DNA of 64,000 nt from Rhinopithecus roxellana (Eukaryota; Chordata; Mammalia; Primates; Cercopithecidae): NCBI RefSeq assembly GCF_007565055.1, contig NC_044568.1, forward strand, positions 40,575,156 through 40,639,155, given 5' to 3'. The notes beneath the pieces are model-generated. The model was given only the letters and a program-made list of their open reading frames with translations. It made no database searches and was not told where the DNA came from. Below, in pieces: positions 36,671 to 47,214 of this stretch (positions are counted from its first letter, which is position 1; every line of letters starts with the position of its first letter). The position numbers were made by a program, and so were the translations under genes.

Positions 36671-37000
36671 GAAAGAAAGTAAATGAGTTTTCCATCCCAT
36701 TCTCAGCATTCCACTCTTATGTTTTTCCCCGTCGCATATATTTTGAGATAGAATGAGAACCCCATCTAGAGTTTATCATAGGAAATTGTTCAAGTAGAAA
36801 ACTATATGAAAATAACTCCACTGGAGAGAAATGGTTGAAAAACAGTACTAGGATACACTGACATGATTTCCAGATGTATTGTTGATCCAATGTGGTATTG
36901 TAAAAATAGACGTTACTGATAAATACTTATGTATGTAGATATAGATATAGATATTTGAGCAGAGTTTTATAAAAATATGAAATTAACATTTAAGAAATTA
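36671..37000. other. Single-copy noncoding DNA
   Basis: No gene. A short (GATATA)-like run ATAGATATAGATATAGATAT lies near 36937. Confidence 0.45.
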
Positions 37001-37010
37001 ACAGAATGTG

Positions 37011-37288
37011 ACCAGGCATGGTGGCTCACACCTGTAATTCCCAGCACTTTGGGAGGCAAAGGCTGGTGGATCACTTGAGGCCAGGAATTCAAGACCAGCC
37101 TGGCCAATACGGCAAAACCTGTCTCTACTAAAAATACAAAAATTAGCCTAGTGTGGTGGCACATGCCTATAATCCCAGCTACTTGGGAGGCTGAGGCATA
37201 AGAATGGAACGCAGAAGGTGGAGGTTGCAGTGAGCTGAGTTTGCACCAATGCACTCCAGCCTGGGTGACAGAATGAGATTCCGTCTTG
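37011..37288 (+). mobile_element. AluS, sense, with microsatellite tail
   Basis: A full Alu body ending GATTCCGTCTTGAAAGG. Instead of a plain A run, its tail continues as the purine repeat at 37289-37438. Similar flanks begin AAATTAACATT on both sides (36980 and 37440), and similarity continues to AGAATGT. Confidence 0.9.
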
Positions 37289-37438
37289 AAAGGAAGAAAA
37301 GGAAGTAAAGGGAGGGAGCAAGGAAGGAAGGAAGGAAGGAGGGAGGGAGGGAGGGAGGGGGGAAGGGGGGAAGAGAGGGAGGGAGGGGAGGGAAGGGAGA
37401 GAGTGGAGGGAAGGGAGAGAGGGGAGGGAGGGAGGGAG
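37289..37438. repeat. Purine microsatellite (GGAA)n/(GGGA)n
   Basis: About 150 bp of pure G/A on this strand, as AAGG, GGGA and GGGGA units, within the tail of the Alu. The 104-codon proline-rich frame on the other strand is only its translation. Confidence 0.95.
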
Positions 37439-37469
37439 AAATTAACATTAGGAAATGAAGAGAATGTAT

Positions 37470-38085
37470 CTCACTTCTTAACATTCTTAGCACATTAAGA
37501 GAGTGCCCTTTTTACATAGCTGTCCTACTCGGAAACATTTTAAAACTTTAAATGTACATCTGCTAATATCTTCATAAAGAACAGTGTGTTCAGGCTGTTC
37601 TTTGAAATGAAGTGTCAACCATCACTGCAATTCTTGGAACGGAGATGTTAAGATTGTCTGTGGTGACAAGAATGGGCTCATTGTAGGCTGCTGATAGTAC
37701 AGATTCCTACAAATGTCTCCATGTACTTCTGAGCCCCGTACATCATCCATGCCTAATGGATCATGAAGAGCATTTTCAAGCCCCCTTGTCCCTGAACGTC
37801 ATTGACTCTCAAGACCTTGTCAAAAACCACCAGTGGTGCCGCAATGACATCTCCCAAGTGCCCCCTTCCCCGATACAACATTCAAATACATTTGAAGGCT
37901 CTCAAAAGCTGGCAGCATAATTCAAGGGGAATTCAACAGTGTACATTTGAGCTTTAAAAAAAAAAAGTTAAACCCAAAATAATATTTGAGAAAATGATGT
38001 TTCACAGCGGGAAGGGTAAGCTATTACTACATAGGAGTTTCATTTCTATCGAACTGGAATGAAATAATAGGCAATAGTGATGGAA
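37470..38085. other. Single-copy noncoding DNA
   Basis: No gene or repeat recognised. Confidence 0.45.
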
Positions 38086-38280
38086 TACTTGCTGAGTGTC
38101 AGACTATAGCAAATGCTTTACATTTGTATGTCATTTAACTTTTGCAACTTTCCTGTGAGTACCATTATCATTCCCATTTTATGGACAATGTCCTCTGAGA
38201 TGCCAAGAGACATTCTGCAGAGACATTCCTCATTTAGTAAGTGGCAAAACGGTGATTCAAACTCAGGTTTCTCTGGTTAC
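38085..38280 (+). mobile_element. MIR
   Basis: CATTTAACTTTTGCAACTTT, TTATCATTCCCATTTTATGG and TAAGTGGCAAAACGGTGATT match the MIR order in sense orientation. Confidence 0.7.
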
Positions 38281-38409
38281 AGAGGGTGAGCTTGTGAGCA
38301 CCTTCCAAGGGTTCCATATGCTATTATACGGAATTCTACAAACTCTGAAAAGTTTCCAGAAATTCAGTGGAAATCATACATTTACTCGTGAAGAAACTCC
38401 CAAAAGAGG

Positions 38410-38565
38410 AAGTTTGGGTTTGATAGAATTAGATTCAGATTCCAACTCTGTCATTTGTGGCCTATGCAACATCAGGCAAGTTTATTTAACACCTCAGTGT
38501 CGTTAAGAGAAACTCAATGAGGTGAATGTTATAATCCCTGTTTTACAGAAGAGCATGCTGGTTAA
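38410..38565 (+). mobile_element. MIR, second copy
   Basis: AGATTCAGATTCCAACTCTG, CATCAGGCAAGTTTATTTAA and ATAATCCCTGTTTTACAGA match the MIR 5' and core regions. Confidence 0.6.
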
Positions 38566-38728
38566 AAGTAACATTGGGTGTGACTATAAACAAGATTGTT
38601 GACACCTTTATTTGAAAACACTACCAAAAAAAAAAGTGGTGCTAAATTTCACTCAGTCTAACCCAGATCACAGGATTGAATAAACTAGACTTTGGGGACT
38701 ACACAGTCCCCAGATTTATAATGTATAA

Positions 38729-39040
38729 GGGTAATTTATAAGGGAAAGAGGTGTAACTCACTATTCTATATACCTGGGGTGGCCTCAGGAAACTTACAAT
38801 CATGGTAGGAGGAGAAGGGGAAGCACGTACCTTCTTCACAAGGCAGCAGGAAAAAGAGAAGGGGGAAGCATCAGACAACCATCAAACAATCAGATCTCAT
38901 GAGAACTCACTATCATGAGAACAGCAAGTGGGAAATCCACCCCCATGATCAAATCACCTCCCACCAGGCCCCTCCCTCGACACTTGGGGATTACAATGAG
39001 AGATGAGATTTGGGTGGGGATGCAGAGCCAGATCATATCA
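38729..39040 (-). mobile_element. MSTB-type LTR (MaLR), reverse, truncated
   Basis: The minus strand begins TGATATGATCTGGCTCTGCA and contains CATGAGATCTGATTGTTTGA. On the plus strand this reads ATCAGATCTCATGAGAAC. The far LTR end is lost after GGGTAATTTATAAGGG. CTCCC follows on the right, but no matching left copy is visible. Confidence 0.8.
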
Positions 39041-39256
39041 CTCCCTTTATCCATGGGGGATGCATTTTAACATGCACAATAGTTGCCTAAAACCACACAT
39101 AGTACTAAACCTTATACACTGTATATAGTATGTTTTCTTGGTATAAGTACATACCTATGATAAAGTTTAACTTAAAAATTAGATACAGCAAGAAATTAAC
39201 AATAACTAGTAACAAAATAGAACAATTACAACAATATACAGTATTAAATGCTTTGT

Positions 39257-39561
39257 AGCCCAGGCATGGTGGCTCATGCCTGTAATTCCAGCACCATGGG
39301 AGGCTGAGGCAGACAGATCACTTGAGGCCAGGAGTTTGAGATCAGCCTGGACAACATAATAAAATCCCATCTCTACTACAAATACAAAAATTAGCCTGAC
39401 ATGGTGGTGGCAAGCCTGTAATCCCAGTTACATGGGGGGCTGAGGCACAGGAACTGCCTGAACCGGGGAGACAGAGGTTGCAGTGAGCTGAGATCACACC
39501 ACTGCACTGCAGCCTGGGTGACACAGCAACTCTGTCTCCAAAAAAAAAAAAAAAAAAAAAA
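39257..39561 (+). mobile_element. AluS/J, sense
   Basis: A full-length diverged Alu with a 22-A tail. Flanks TAAATGCTTTGT and GTAAATGTTGTG form an imperfect target duplication. Confidence 0.9.
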
Positions 39562-39574
39562 GGTAAATGTTGTG

Positions 39575-40039
39575 TTTGTGTGTGCGCGCACTGTGTGTCT
39601 GTGTGTGTGTTTCAAAGTATCTCACTGTATGTAATGTTTTCTGATGCAGTTGACTTCTGGTAACTGAAACCACCAGTAACTGAAACTGCAGAAAGCGAAT
39701 CTGTAGATAAGGAGGAACTACTATGCTGATATGGGTTTATAGTGTAATTACCTGTCTTGGAGGGATCTCAGGTTCCGACCACACTCCCATAGACGGGAGT
39801 AGAGTTTTCTTAAAGTGAAACAATATTTTCACTCTCAGCCATCCTGTGAAGAGGTCCTTCTGGGGCAAGGACTTAGGGCAATACATTTGGTATTGGCTAC
39901 TCCTGGCCACAGTGCCAGTTCCAGAAAGTAATAAGAAGCCAGTCTGGTGGAAGGACGTGAGACTGTGCCAGAACTGTACATTACTGCATGTTTTACTTCT
40001 TTTTCCTTATTACCAATCTTCAGTAAAATCTCTGTGATG
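39575..40039. other. Single-copy noncoding DNA with a short TG/CG tract
   Basis: A GTGTGTGCGCGCACTGTGTG-type tract at about 39575-39610 can form a small alternating purine-pyrimidine run. No gene seen. Confidence 0.45.
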
Positions 40040-40047
40040 AGCTAGGA

Positions 40048-40594
40048 CAAAATTCAGCAAACATTTTCTGTAAAGGGCTGGATAGTAAATATTCTAGGCT
40101 TTGTGCCCATGCTGTTTCTGTCACAACCACTTAACTGTTGCAGAAAAGCATCCATAAATATGTAAATGAATGAATGTGGCTGTGCTCCAATAAAACTTTA
40201 TATACACTGAAATTTTAATTTAATATAATTTTTACATGTGATAAAATATTACTCTTCTTTGGACTTTTTTTCAACCACTTAAAAATGTTAAATTCAGGCC
40301 GGGTACGGTGGCTCAAGCCTGTAATCCCAGCACTTTGGGAGGCCGAGACGGGTGGATCACGAGGTCAGGAGATGGAGACCATCCTGGCTAACACTGTGAA
40401 ACCCCGTCTCTACTAAAAAATACAAAAAACTAGACGGGCGAGGTGCGGCCACTGCACTCCAGCCCAGGCGACAGAGCGAGACTCCGTCTCAAAAAAAAAA
40501 AAAAAAAATGTTAAATTCATTCTCAGCTCACAGTCCACACAAAAACAGGCAGAGGACCACATGTGAACTATAGATTAGGGTTTGCCAACCCCTG
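40048..40594 (+). mobile_element. hAT-type DNA transposon (non-autonomous), split by an Alu
   Basis: Left part: CAGCAAACATTTTCTGTAAA, GGGCTGGATAGTAAATATTC and GGCTGTGCTCCAATAAAAC. Right part: CACAAAAACAGGCAGAGGAC and GGTTTGCCAACCCCTG. The ends are degenerate inverted repeats (CAGCAAAC versus GTTTGCCAACCCCTG). Eight-base flanks AGCTAGGA (40040-40047) and CTCTAGGA (40595-40602) agree at six positions, as expected for a hAT target duplication. Confidence 0.8.
40297..40508 (+). mobile_element. AluY with an internal deletion
   Basis: Starts at GGCCGGGTACGG. After GACGGGCGAGGT it jumps to GCGGCCACTGCACTCC, losing about 90-100 bases of the right monomer. Identical 15-base flanks AAAATGTTAAATTCA show a recent insertion into the hAT element. 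Confidence 0.92.
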
Positions 40595-40602
40595 CTCTAG
40601 GA

Positions 40603-41087
40603 AATTAAAGAGGAGGGCATGTCCTTCTGAGAGTAAGACAGTAAAAGAAGAAAAAAAAAAGTATGCTTTCCCTGAAGATTGAGGATGGAAACCTACTGCA
40701 ACAGTCAGCACCAGAAGACAGCCACATTCCACGAATACTGATCTTCCTCCAACTTAACCAAGCCCAGTGACTGAATTTTAGGATGTCAAACGTAAGGGCA
40801 ACAAATGCCCTCTAAACTGCTAAAGACTGGCTATTATAGAATAAACCATCCGTGATGTTCCTGGGACATAGAACATGCTCTGATGATGCTGACACTTGAT
40901 TCCTTGTCTTTCTTCCTTTTCTCTTTTTTCCTTCTTTCCTTCCTTCCTTTTTTTGGTTTCTTTCTTATTTTAGTTTCACAAACTCAGTGTGATTATATTT
41001 AATTCTTGTTGGGGTTTTTTCCTAAGTCTGACTAATAGAAAAATAGGAAAGCCAAATCCTTATTATTTAAACCATAGTGAAGACTTT
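40603..41087. other. Single-copy DNA with a pyrimidine-rich patch
   Basis: A T/C-rich stretch with TTCC units at about 40908-40952. No gene seen. Confidence 0.45.
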
Positions 41088-41241
41088 AAGGCTGGATACG
41101 GACTCATGCCAGTAATCCCAATCCTTTGGGAGGCTGAGGTGGGAGAATCATTGAGCACAGGAGTAAGGCTGGATACGGACTCATGTCAGTAATCCCAATC
41201 CTTTGGGAGGCTGAGGTGGGAGAATCATTGAGCACAGGAGT
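41088..41241. repeat. Two-copy 77-bp tandem repeat inside the Alu
   Basis: Copies are 41088-41164 and 41165-41241. The only difference I see is GCCAG versus GTCAG. The host Alu is old and diverged, so the near-identity implies a recent duplication. Confidence 0.92.
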
Positions 41242-41475
41242 TAGAGACCAGCCTGGGCAACATAGCAAGATATCTTTTCTACAATAAAGCATTTTTTTTT
41301 TAATTAGCGAGGTGTGGTCGCACGTGCCTGTAGTCCTGCCTACTCAGGACACTGAGGTGGGAGGATCACTTGAGCCCAGGAAGCTGAAGTTGCAGTGAGC
41401 CATGAACATGCCAGTGCACTGCAGCCTGGGTAACAGAGCAAGACCCTGTGTCAAAAAAAAAAAAAAAAGTTAGTG
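41088..41475 (+). mobile_element. AluJ carrying a 77-bp tandem duplication
   Basis: The first 77 bases, from AAGGCTGGATACGGACTCAT to GAGCACAGGAGT, are repeated at once with one difference. A normal diverged Alu body and A tail follow. Confidence 0.9.
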
Positions 41476-41479
41476 TTAT

Positions 41480-42829
41480 TTTTTTAAAAGATTGATTCTT
41501 CAAGACCTATAGTCAAGGGACAAAAGTAAACTAAGACAGTAAACAAAAGATTCTTTGATGGTGGTCTGTACCACTGGCCCTATATAAAAATTGCACCACG
41601 TGTGTCTTTTTCTCCACATTCTATGTATACCTTTGTGTGAGTATGTGCACTCACATGCACGTGGGCCTTTCTCCAACCTTTACTTTTATGCACAATTTGA
41701 AATAATATTTTTCATTAAATTCATTCATCTTTGGATCAGCAAAAGGAGAACTTTGTAGACTTTAATACAGCATAGAAAATCAATACATCACAATTGGTAA
41801 AAAGCAATTGGAAAGCCTCCTGGCTTATTCTATTTTATTTTTACTCATACGCATTCAGTTTTTTTTAACAGAGAATAATTTTGCTATTCATTCCATCAGC
41901 CAGAATTCTTGAACCAACGAAGCCAATGGACACTAATGAAAAGGCATTTTTCATGTCCGTTACATTTGACTTCACACCAAGTAGCTTATAATGAATTACA
42001 CATTTGGGTTTCACCTTAGAGTTGATTAAATATTTAACATTTGGAACAAAAATATAGCTGCATTTGCTAGGTTAAGGGTGAGCCACAAAATGGCTTCTAG
42101 CAACTGATTCTGGAAGCATATTATAGGAAACACCATTCTATCTAAATTATCTAACCCAATAAACCAATAGGTTAGGCTGGAAAACTGAGGCCCAAGATAT
42201 CAGGTGGCACGCTCAAGGCAAGGTCATCCAGGTAGATTTTAACCTGCCATTTTAGCTGCATATTAGATTCCTTTTGAGAAGCAGAAAATGGGACATTTCT
42301 TTTATGATAGCCGAATCCTAGTTTTCAGACTGACCTTTTTTTTGAACAGGTGTAGATTTTGTTCCTGATCTCAGTGTGCATGTGTTTCTAACACTACCAA
42401 ATGAAGGCTCTGCTCTAAGGGAAGATACGGATTTTAGCTGCTGCTGTGGGTAGTACAGGGTAAGTGCCAACGTGTTTAGGTGCAAGGTTTATTCTTGAAG
42501 TTGCCAGCTCTAGCTAATTGCAGATGTAAAAGATGACACTAATTCTTAAAGAAATAAAACTAGCACATTGCAGTGAAACCACAAAATTTTTTCATTGTGT
42601 GTCTTCCCTAAGAAAAGCAGATTGAATTTTTAAAAAATAATCTTTTATCAATTTTTTAAATCCAATATCCTCTTTTAAAATAAAAAAAGTTAAAAAGGTT
42701 CTTCCCAACTTAAATGTGATTATGGAAAGGTAACATTTGATTCTGAGTTAGAAGCTGTTTGGGGTCGCAAAATTGTAAGCCGACTCAGAACAGTTATTTC
42801 CATCCGATTAACCAACTAATTTTAGAGCA
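41480..42829. other. Single-copy noncoding DNA
   Basis: No gene recognised. A MIR-like piece is possible at about 42165-42240 (AAAACTGAGGCCCAAGATAT). Otherwise unremarkable. Confidence 0.45.
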
Positions 42830-43800
42830 TTATCAAGGTATAATTAATACAATAAGCTGCACATATTTAAGGGGCACAATTTGACCAATGTTGACATATG
42901 CATACATTCAGGAAGCCATCATCACAATCAAGATAATAAACATTTCCATAATGCCCAAAAGTTTCCTATCACCTGTTGATAATCCACCCCCTCTCCAGTG
43001 CTGTCCACAGCCATCTACCATCTGCCTGTTTCTTTGTTTGCTTTTGTTTAGTTTTGTTCTACTAGTTGTCCAGCAGCCCCTTAGCTGAACTATTTTCCTT
43101 TGCAGCTCTTTCCTACCTGGGCATCCAGCCATCCAGGATGTCATGAGGATGGCGCCGTCAACATGGTGGCCCACATACGAGGCCATCCCCAGGATCTCTC
43201 TAGTGCTTCTTCCAGAGAGTTCTCTGGCTAAAGATTGATGCTGCATTTGTCAGACATTGTTGTGGCAATCTCACAAAAAGTGATATTTACACTGCACTCA
43301 ATGTTTTCCTGTTTCTTTCTCTCTTTCAGGGGTTCCTTGAGGGATTTCATGTTCAGAGCAGAAGCAGAAGGTACTATCACAATCTGGGACTGCCTGTTCT
43401 GAATTGTCAGTTCCACTGTGATCCTTATACCCTCCAGTTACCAGTCAATGTATAAACAACCTTTTTTGGAGACAGAACCAAGGGATCCACCTTGGCATCC
43501 AGGGCAGACATGGCACAGACATCCCCATCCGTGCACCTCAGATACATGGCTTTGGTGTCATTGGGTTTGATGTTAGAGAAACCCAAATGTAAGCTGATGG
43601 AATAAAGTGATACTTTGGTCTCCTCTGAGCCAAAAGCTAAAATCTGCTTTTTATTTACATTTTCTAGAAATGTATAGAAATGAAATCATGTAGTGTATAC
43701 TCCTTTTTACTCTGGCTTCTGTAATGCACCATAAATGATTTTGAGATTCAGCCATGTTGTTGTATGTATCAATAGTTTGTTCCTTTTCTGTGTTCTGAAT
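42830..43800 (-). mobile_element. Antisense L1M 3' region, split by a pseudogene
   Basis: Left part: GGTATAATTAATACAATAAG, GGGGCACAATTTGACCAATG, ATAATGCCCAAAAGTTTCCT. Right part from about 43645: AAATGAAATCATGTAGTGTA, TTTGAGATTCAGCCATGTTG, GTATCAATAGTTTGTTCC. Together they are one antisense L1M 3' region. Confidence 0.7.
43028..43639 (-). pseudogene. RPL12 processed pseudogene
   Basis: The minus strand encodes broken ribosomal protein L12, the uL11 component of the large-subunit stalk base. One frame at 43228-43416 holds LTIQNRQSQI, VPSASAL and LKEPLKERKKQENIE. A second frame at about 43100-43246 holds SLARELSG, REILGMASYVG and HVDGAI. A frameshift with a nearby stop joins them. The copy has no introns. 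It appears to include 5' UTR at the right, where the start-codon segment is missing. At the left it has a short 3' UTR and a decayed A-rich tail (plus-strand T-rich text, 43028-43058). ATCTGC occurs beside both ends, a possible target duplication. It sits inside an antisense L1M. The features are those of L1-mediated retrocopying, and it cannot make L12. Confidence 0.93.
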
Positions 43801-44345
43801 TAATGGAAAGGACATAGAAAAATTAACTTAAAATGAATCAAAGATTTAAATGCTAAAGTATAAAAACAAAAAAAAAAAAACACTGGAGAAAATCAGAGGA
43901 CTTCAGTTATAACAAGATCTCTTATATAGCATAACAATAGCATTATTTAATTTAAAAATTAATAAATTGGGCTGGTCCCAGTGGCTAACGCCTATAATTC
44001 CAACATTTTGGGAGGCCTAGGCAGGCGTATCACTTGAGGTCAGGACTTTAAGACCAGCCTGGCCAACACGGTGAAACCCCATCTGTACTAACATACCAAA
44101 AAAATTAGGCAGACGTGGTGGCAGGCACCTGCAATCCCAGCTATTTGGGAGGCTGAGACTAGAGAATCTCTTAAACTCTCTCAAAAAGAAATAAAAATAA
44201 AAAATAAATAAATTGGACTTCATCAAAATTTAAAACTTTCGCTCTTCAAAAGACGCTGTTAAGAAAATGAAAAGGCAAGCCACAAACTATGACAACATGT
44301 ATATCAGATGAAGGATTCATAGTCAGGATATATAAAGAACTCAAC
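43801..44345 (+). mobile_element. Old sense L1 fragment, split by an Alu
   Basis: TTAACTTAAAATGAATCAAA at left, then TAAATTGGACTTCATCAAAA and CAGGATATATAAAGAACTC at right are decayed ORF2 text in sense orientation. Confidence 0.75.
43970..44212 (+). mobile_element. Alu with a shortened right arm
   Basis: Starts GGGCTGGTCCCAGTGG and lacks most of the right monomer after CTAGAGAATCTCTTAAA. AATAAATTGG flanks it on both sides. Confidence 0.85.
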
Positions 44346-44346
44346 A

Positions 44347-44606
44347 AGGCAAGGCATGGTGGCTCATGCTTATAATCCCAGTGCTATGAGAGGCCAAGGT
44401 GAGAAGATCACCTGAGGCCAGGAGTTCAAGACCAGCCTGGGCAACATAGAGAGATACCATCTCTACAAAAAACAATTTAAAAGCATTAGCTAGGCATGGT
44501 GGCTCATGCCTGTGGTCTCAGCTAGAAGGCTGAGGCAGGAGGACTGCTTGAGCCCAGGGGGTCGAAGCTGCAGTGAGCTGTGACTGTTATCACTAAACTC
44601 CACTGA
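44347..44606 (+). mobile_element. AluJ without its 3' end
   Basis: Starts GGCAAGGCATGGTGGC and ends near CACTAAACTCCACTG, with no A tail. The 3' end was probably deleted. Confidence 0.82.
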
Positions 44607-44764
44607 CCCCAACCTGCTGACTCTTTGTTGCCAGCCTTCCCTGTGACCCTGCCTGACTTCTACTTCCTTCCTCCTTCCTATCTTTGGTCTTGGACTGTTT
44701 GCCTGCATCTCACCAGGAATCTACTCTCATGACCTCTTCAGCTACAGGATTTGACTTGGTCATA
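44607..44764. other. Short unassigned stretch
   Basis: Pyrimidine-rich on this strand. No gene or repeat recognised. Confidence 0.4.
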
Positions 44765-44849
44765 GTATCTACTATGGTTTGAATGAGTCCCCTCCAAATT
44801 TCAGGCACTGCCAATATAATAGTATTCAGATCTGGGGCCTTTAAAAGGG

Positions 44850-45298
44850 AAACGACTCCCTATTCAATAAATGGTGCTAGGAAAACTGAATTGCCATATG
44901 GTAGAAGAATAAAACTGGAGTTTTGTCTCGCACCATAAAGAAAAAATTAACTCAAGAAGAATTAAAGACATAAACATAAGACCTGAAACTAAAATTCAAA
45001 CATAAGACCTGAAACTGTAAAAATCCTGGAAGGAAACCTAGGAAAAACTCTTCTGGCCATCGGCCTAGGCGAAGAATGTATTATGAAGACCTCAAAAGCA
45101 AATGCGACAAAAACAAAAATCAACAAATGGAACTTAATTAAACTAAAAAGCTTCTGCACAGCAAAAGTAACAGAGTAAACAGACAACCTACATAATGGGA
45201 GAAAATATTTGCAAATTATGTATCCAACAAAGGACTATATTCAGAATGTACATTAAACTCAATTCAGTAGAAATAAACAAATCCATTAAGAGCTTGGC
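44850..45298 (+). mobile_element. Older L1 ORF2 fragment (L1PB/L1MA-like)
   Basis: Decayed ORF2 from CGACTCCCTATTCAATAAAT to CATTAAGAGCTTGGCAAAG. It contains a 26-bp-period tandem duplication of CATAAGACCTGAAACT at 44975 and 45001. It ends inside ORF2 without a 3' UTR. Confidence 0.82.
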
Positions 45299-46700
45299 AA
45301 AGCCAAAGAAATTTATAGATTCAATGCTATAACCATCAAGCTACCACTTTCTTCACACAATTGGAAAAAACTACTTTAAACTTCATATGGAACCAAAAAG
45401 GAGCCTGCATAGCCAAGAAAATCCTGGGAAAGAAGAACAAAGCTGGAGGCATCACGCTACCTGACTTCAAACTATACTACAAGGCTACAGTAACCAAAAC
45501 AACATGGTACTGGTACCAAAACAGATATATAGACCAATGGAACAGAACAGAGGCCTCAGAAATAACACCACGCATCCACAATCACCTGATCTTTGACAAA
45601 CGTGACACAAACAAACAATGGGGAAAAGATTCCCTATTTAATAAATGGTGTTGGGAAAAGTGGCTAGCCATATGCAGAAAACAGAAATCGGAACCCTTGC
45701 TTACACCTTATACAAAAATCAACTCAAGATGGATCCAAGTCTTAAATGTAAAACCTAGGACTATAAAAATTCTACAAGAAAACCTGGGCAATACCATTCA
45801 GGACATAGGCATGGGAAAAGACTTTATGTCTAAAACACCAAAAGCAATGGCAACAAAAGCCAACACTGACAAATGGGATCTAATAAAGAGCTTCTGCACA
45901 GCAAAAGCAGCTATCATCAGAGTGAACCGGCAACCTACAGAATGTGAGAAAATGTTTGCAATCTATCCATCTGACAACTAATATCTAGAATCTACAAAGA
46001 ACTGAAATTTACAAGAAAAAACCCATTAAAAAGTGGGCAAAGGATATAAACAGACAGTTCTCTAAAGACATTTATACAGCCAACAGACATATGAAAAAAT
46101 GCTCATCATTGGTCATTAGAGAAATGCAAACGAAAACCACAATGAGGTACCATCTCACGCCAGTTAGAATGGCTATCATTAAAAAGTCAGGAAACAACAG
46201 ATGCTGGAGAGGATGTGGAGAAACAGACGCTTTTACACTGTTGGTGGGAGTGTAAATTAGTTCAACTATTGTGGAAGACAATGTGGCAAATTCCTCAACG
46301 ATCTAGAACTGGAAACACCATTTGACCCAGTAATCCCATTACCTTTTTTTATAATCCAAAGGATTGTAAGTCATTCTACTATAATGACACATGCACACGT
46401 ATGTTTACTGCAGCACTATTTACAATAGCAAATACTTGGAACCAACCCAAATATCCATTAATTATAGACTAGATAAAGAAAATGTGGTACATACACACCA
46501 TGAAATAGCATGCAGCCATAAAAAAGGATGCATTCATGTCCTTTGCAGGGACATGAATGAGTTGATAATGACCTATCTGATACAATGTTCATTATTGGGG
46601 TTTTGGGTACACTGGAAGCCAAATCTCCACTAGTATGCAATATACCCATGTAACAAACCACCACATGTACCCCCAAATCTAATATACTTAAAAAAAATTT
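45299..46700 (+). mobile_element. Younger L1 3' part (L1PA-like)
   Basis: Starts upstream in ORF2 relative to the preceding fragment and continues to a 3' end at ACATGTACCCCCAAATC plus an A-rich tail. It thus re-reads the same ORF2 region in a less diverged version. The open frame at 45361-45981 keeps 206 codons of ORF2 with the order ...DFKLYYKATVTKT... and GMGKDFMSKTPKA. Confidence 0.88.
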
Positions 46701-47118
46701 TTAAAGGTGGTTAGACAATGAGGGCTCCTCCCTCCTGAATGGGATTAAGGCTCCCATAAAAGAGTCCATGCAGAACTCAGTTAGCTTGCCCTTCCACCTC
46801 CTCCATGTGAGGACATAGCGTTCTTTCCCTCCGGAAGATGCAGCCCTCACCAGACAACTGAAGCTGCCAATGCCTGGATTTTGGACTTCTCAGCCTCTAG
46901 GATTGTGAGAACAAAAATCTATTTTCTTATAAATTACCCAGTCTATGGTGTTCTCTTATAGCAGCACAAAAACAGACTAAAACAGTATTTGCAAACTTAG
47001 CCCATTCATCCCAAGCCTGACACTATACTTACAAATATCTCATTTGTGGTTACAGACTACAGCAGTAACACTCTCTTGATCTACACGTGATTCCATAGCA
47101 GCTGATGGACAGGTTTTT

Positions 47119-47205
47119 GTTTTTTGTTTCTTTTTGACACGGAGTCTGGCTCTGCCACCCCGGCTGGAGTGCAGTGGCGCGATCTCGGCTCATTGCAACC
47201 TTGAG
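47119..47205 (-). mobile_element. Truncated Alu, reverse
   Basis: Only the 3' part of an Alu is present, from the T-rich tail to CGGCTCATTGCAACC. GACAGGTTTT and GACAGTTTTAT on the two sides suggest a target duplication. Confidence 0.85.
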
Positions 47206-47214
47206 TAGACAGTT

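Larger units (their letters stand above)
44770..46984 (+). mobile_element. MLT1-type LTR (MaLR) split by L1
   Basis: Left part 44770-44849 (TACTATGGTTTGAATGAGTC) and right part 46700-46984 (GTGGTTAGACAATGAGGGCT to AACAGACTAAAACA) join into one sense LTR. Flanks GTATC (44765-44769) and GTATT (46985-46989) are a 4/5 target duplication. TTTAAAAGG and TTTAAAGGTGG at the inner junctions mark the L1 insertion. Confidence 0.85.

Noticed and set aside
37179..37493. Proline- and serine-rich 104-codon frame on the minus strand
   Set aside because: It is the translation of the purine microsatellite and Alu tail, not a protein with a real proline-rich domain.
41088..41241. CRISPR-like pair of direct repeats
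   Set aside because: Two adjacent copies without spacers, inside an Alu in a primate genome, so this is a tandem duplication and not an array.
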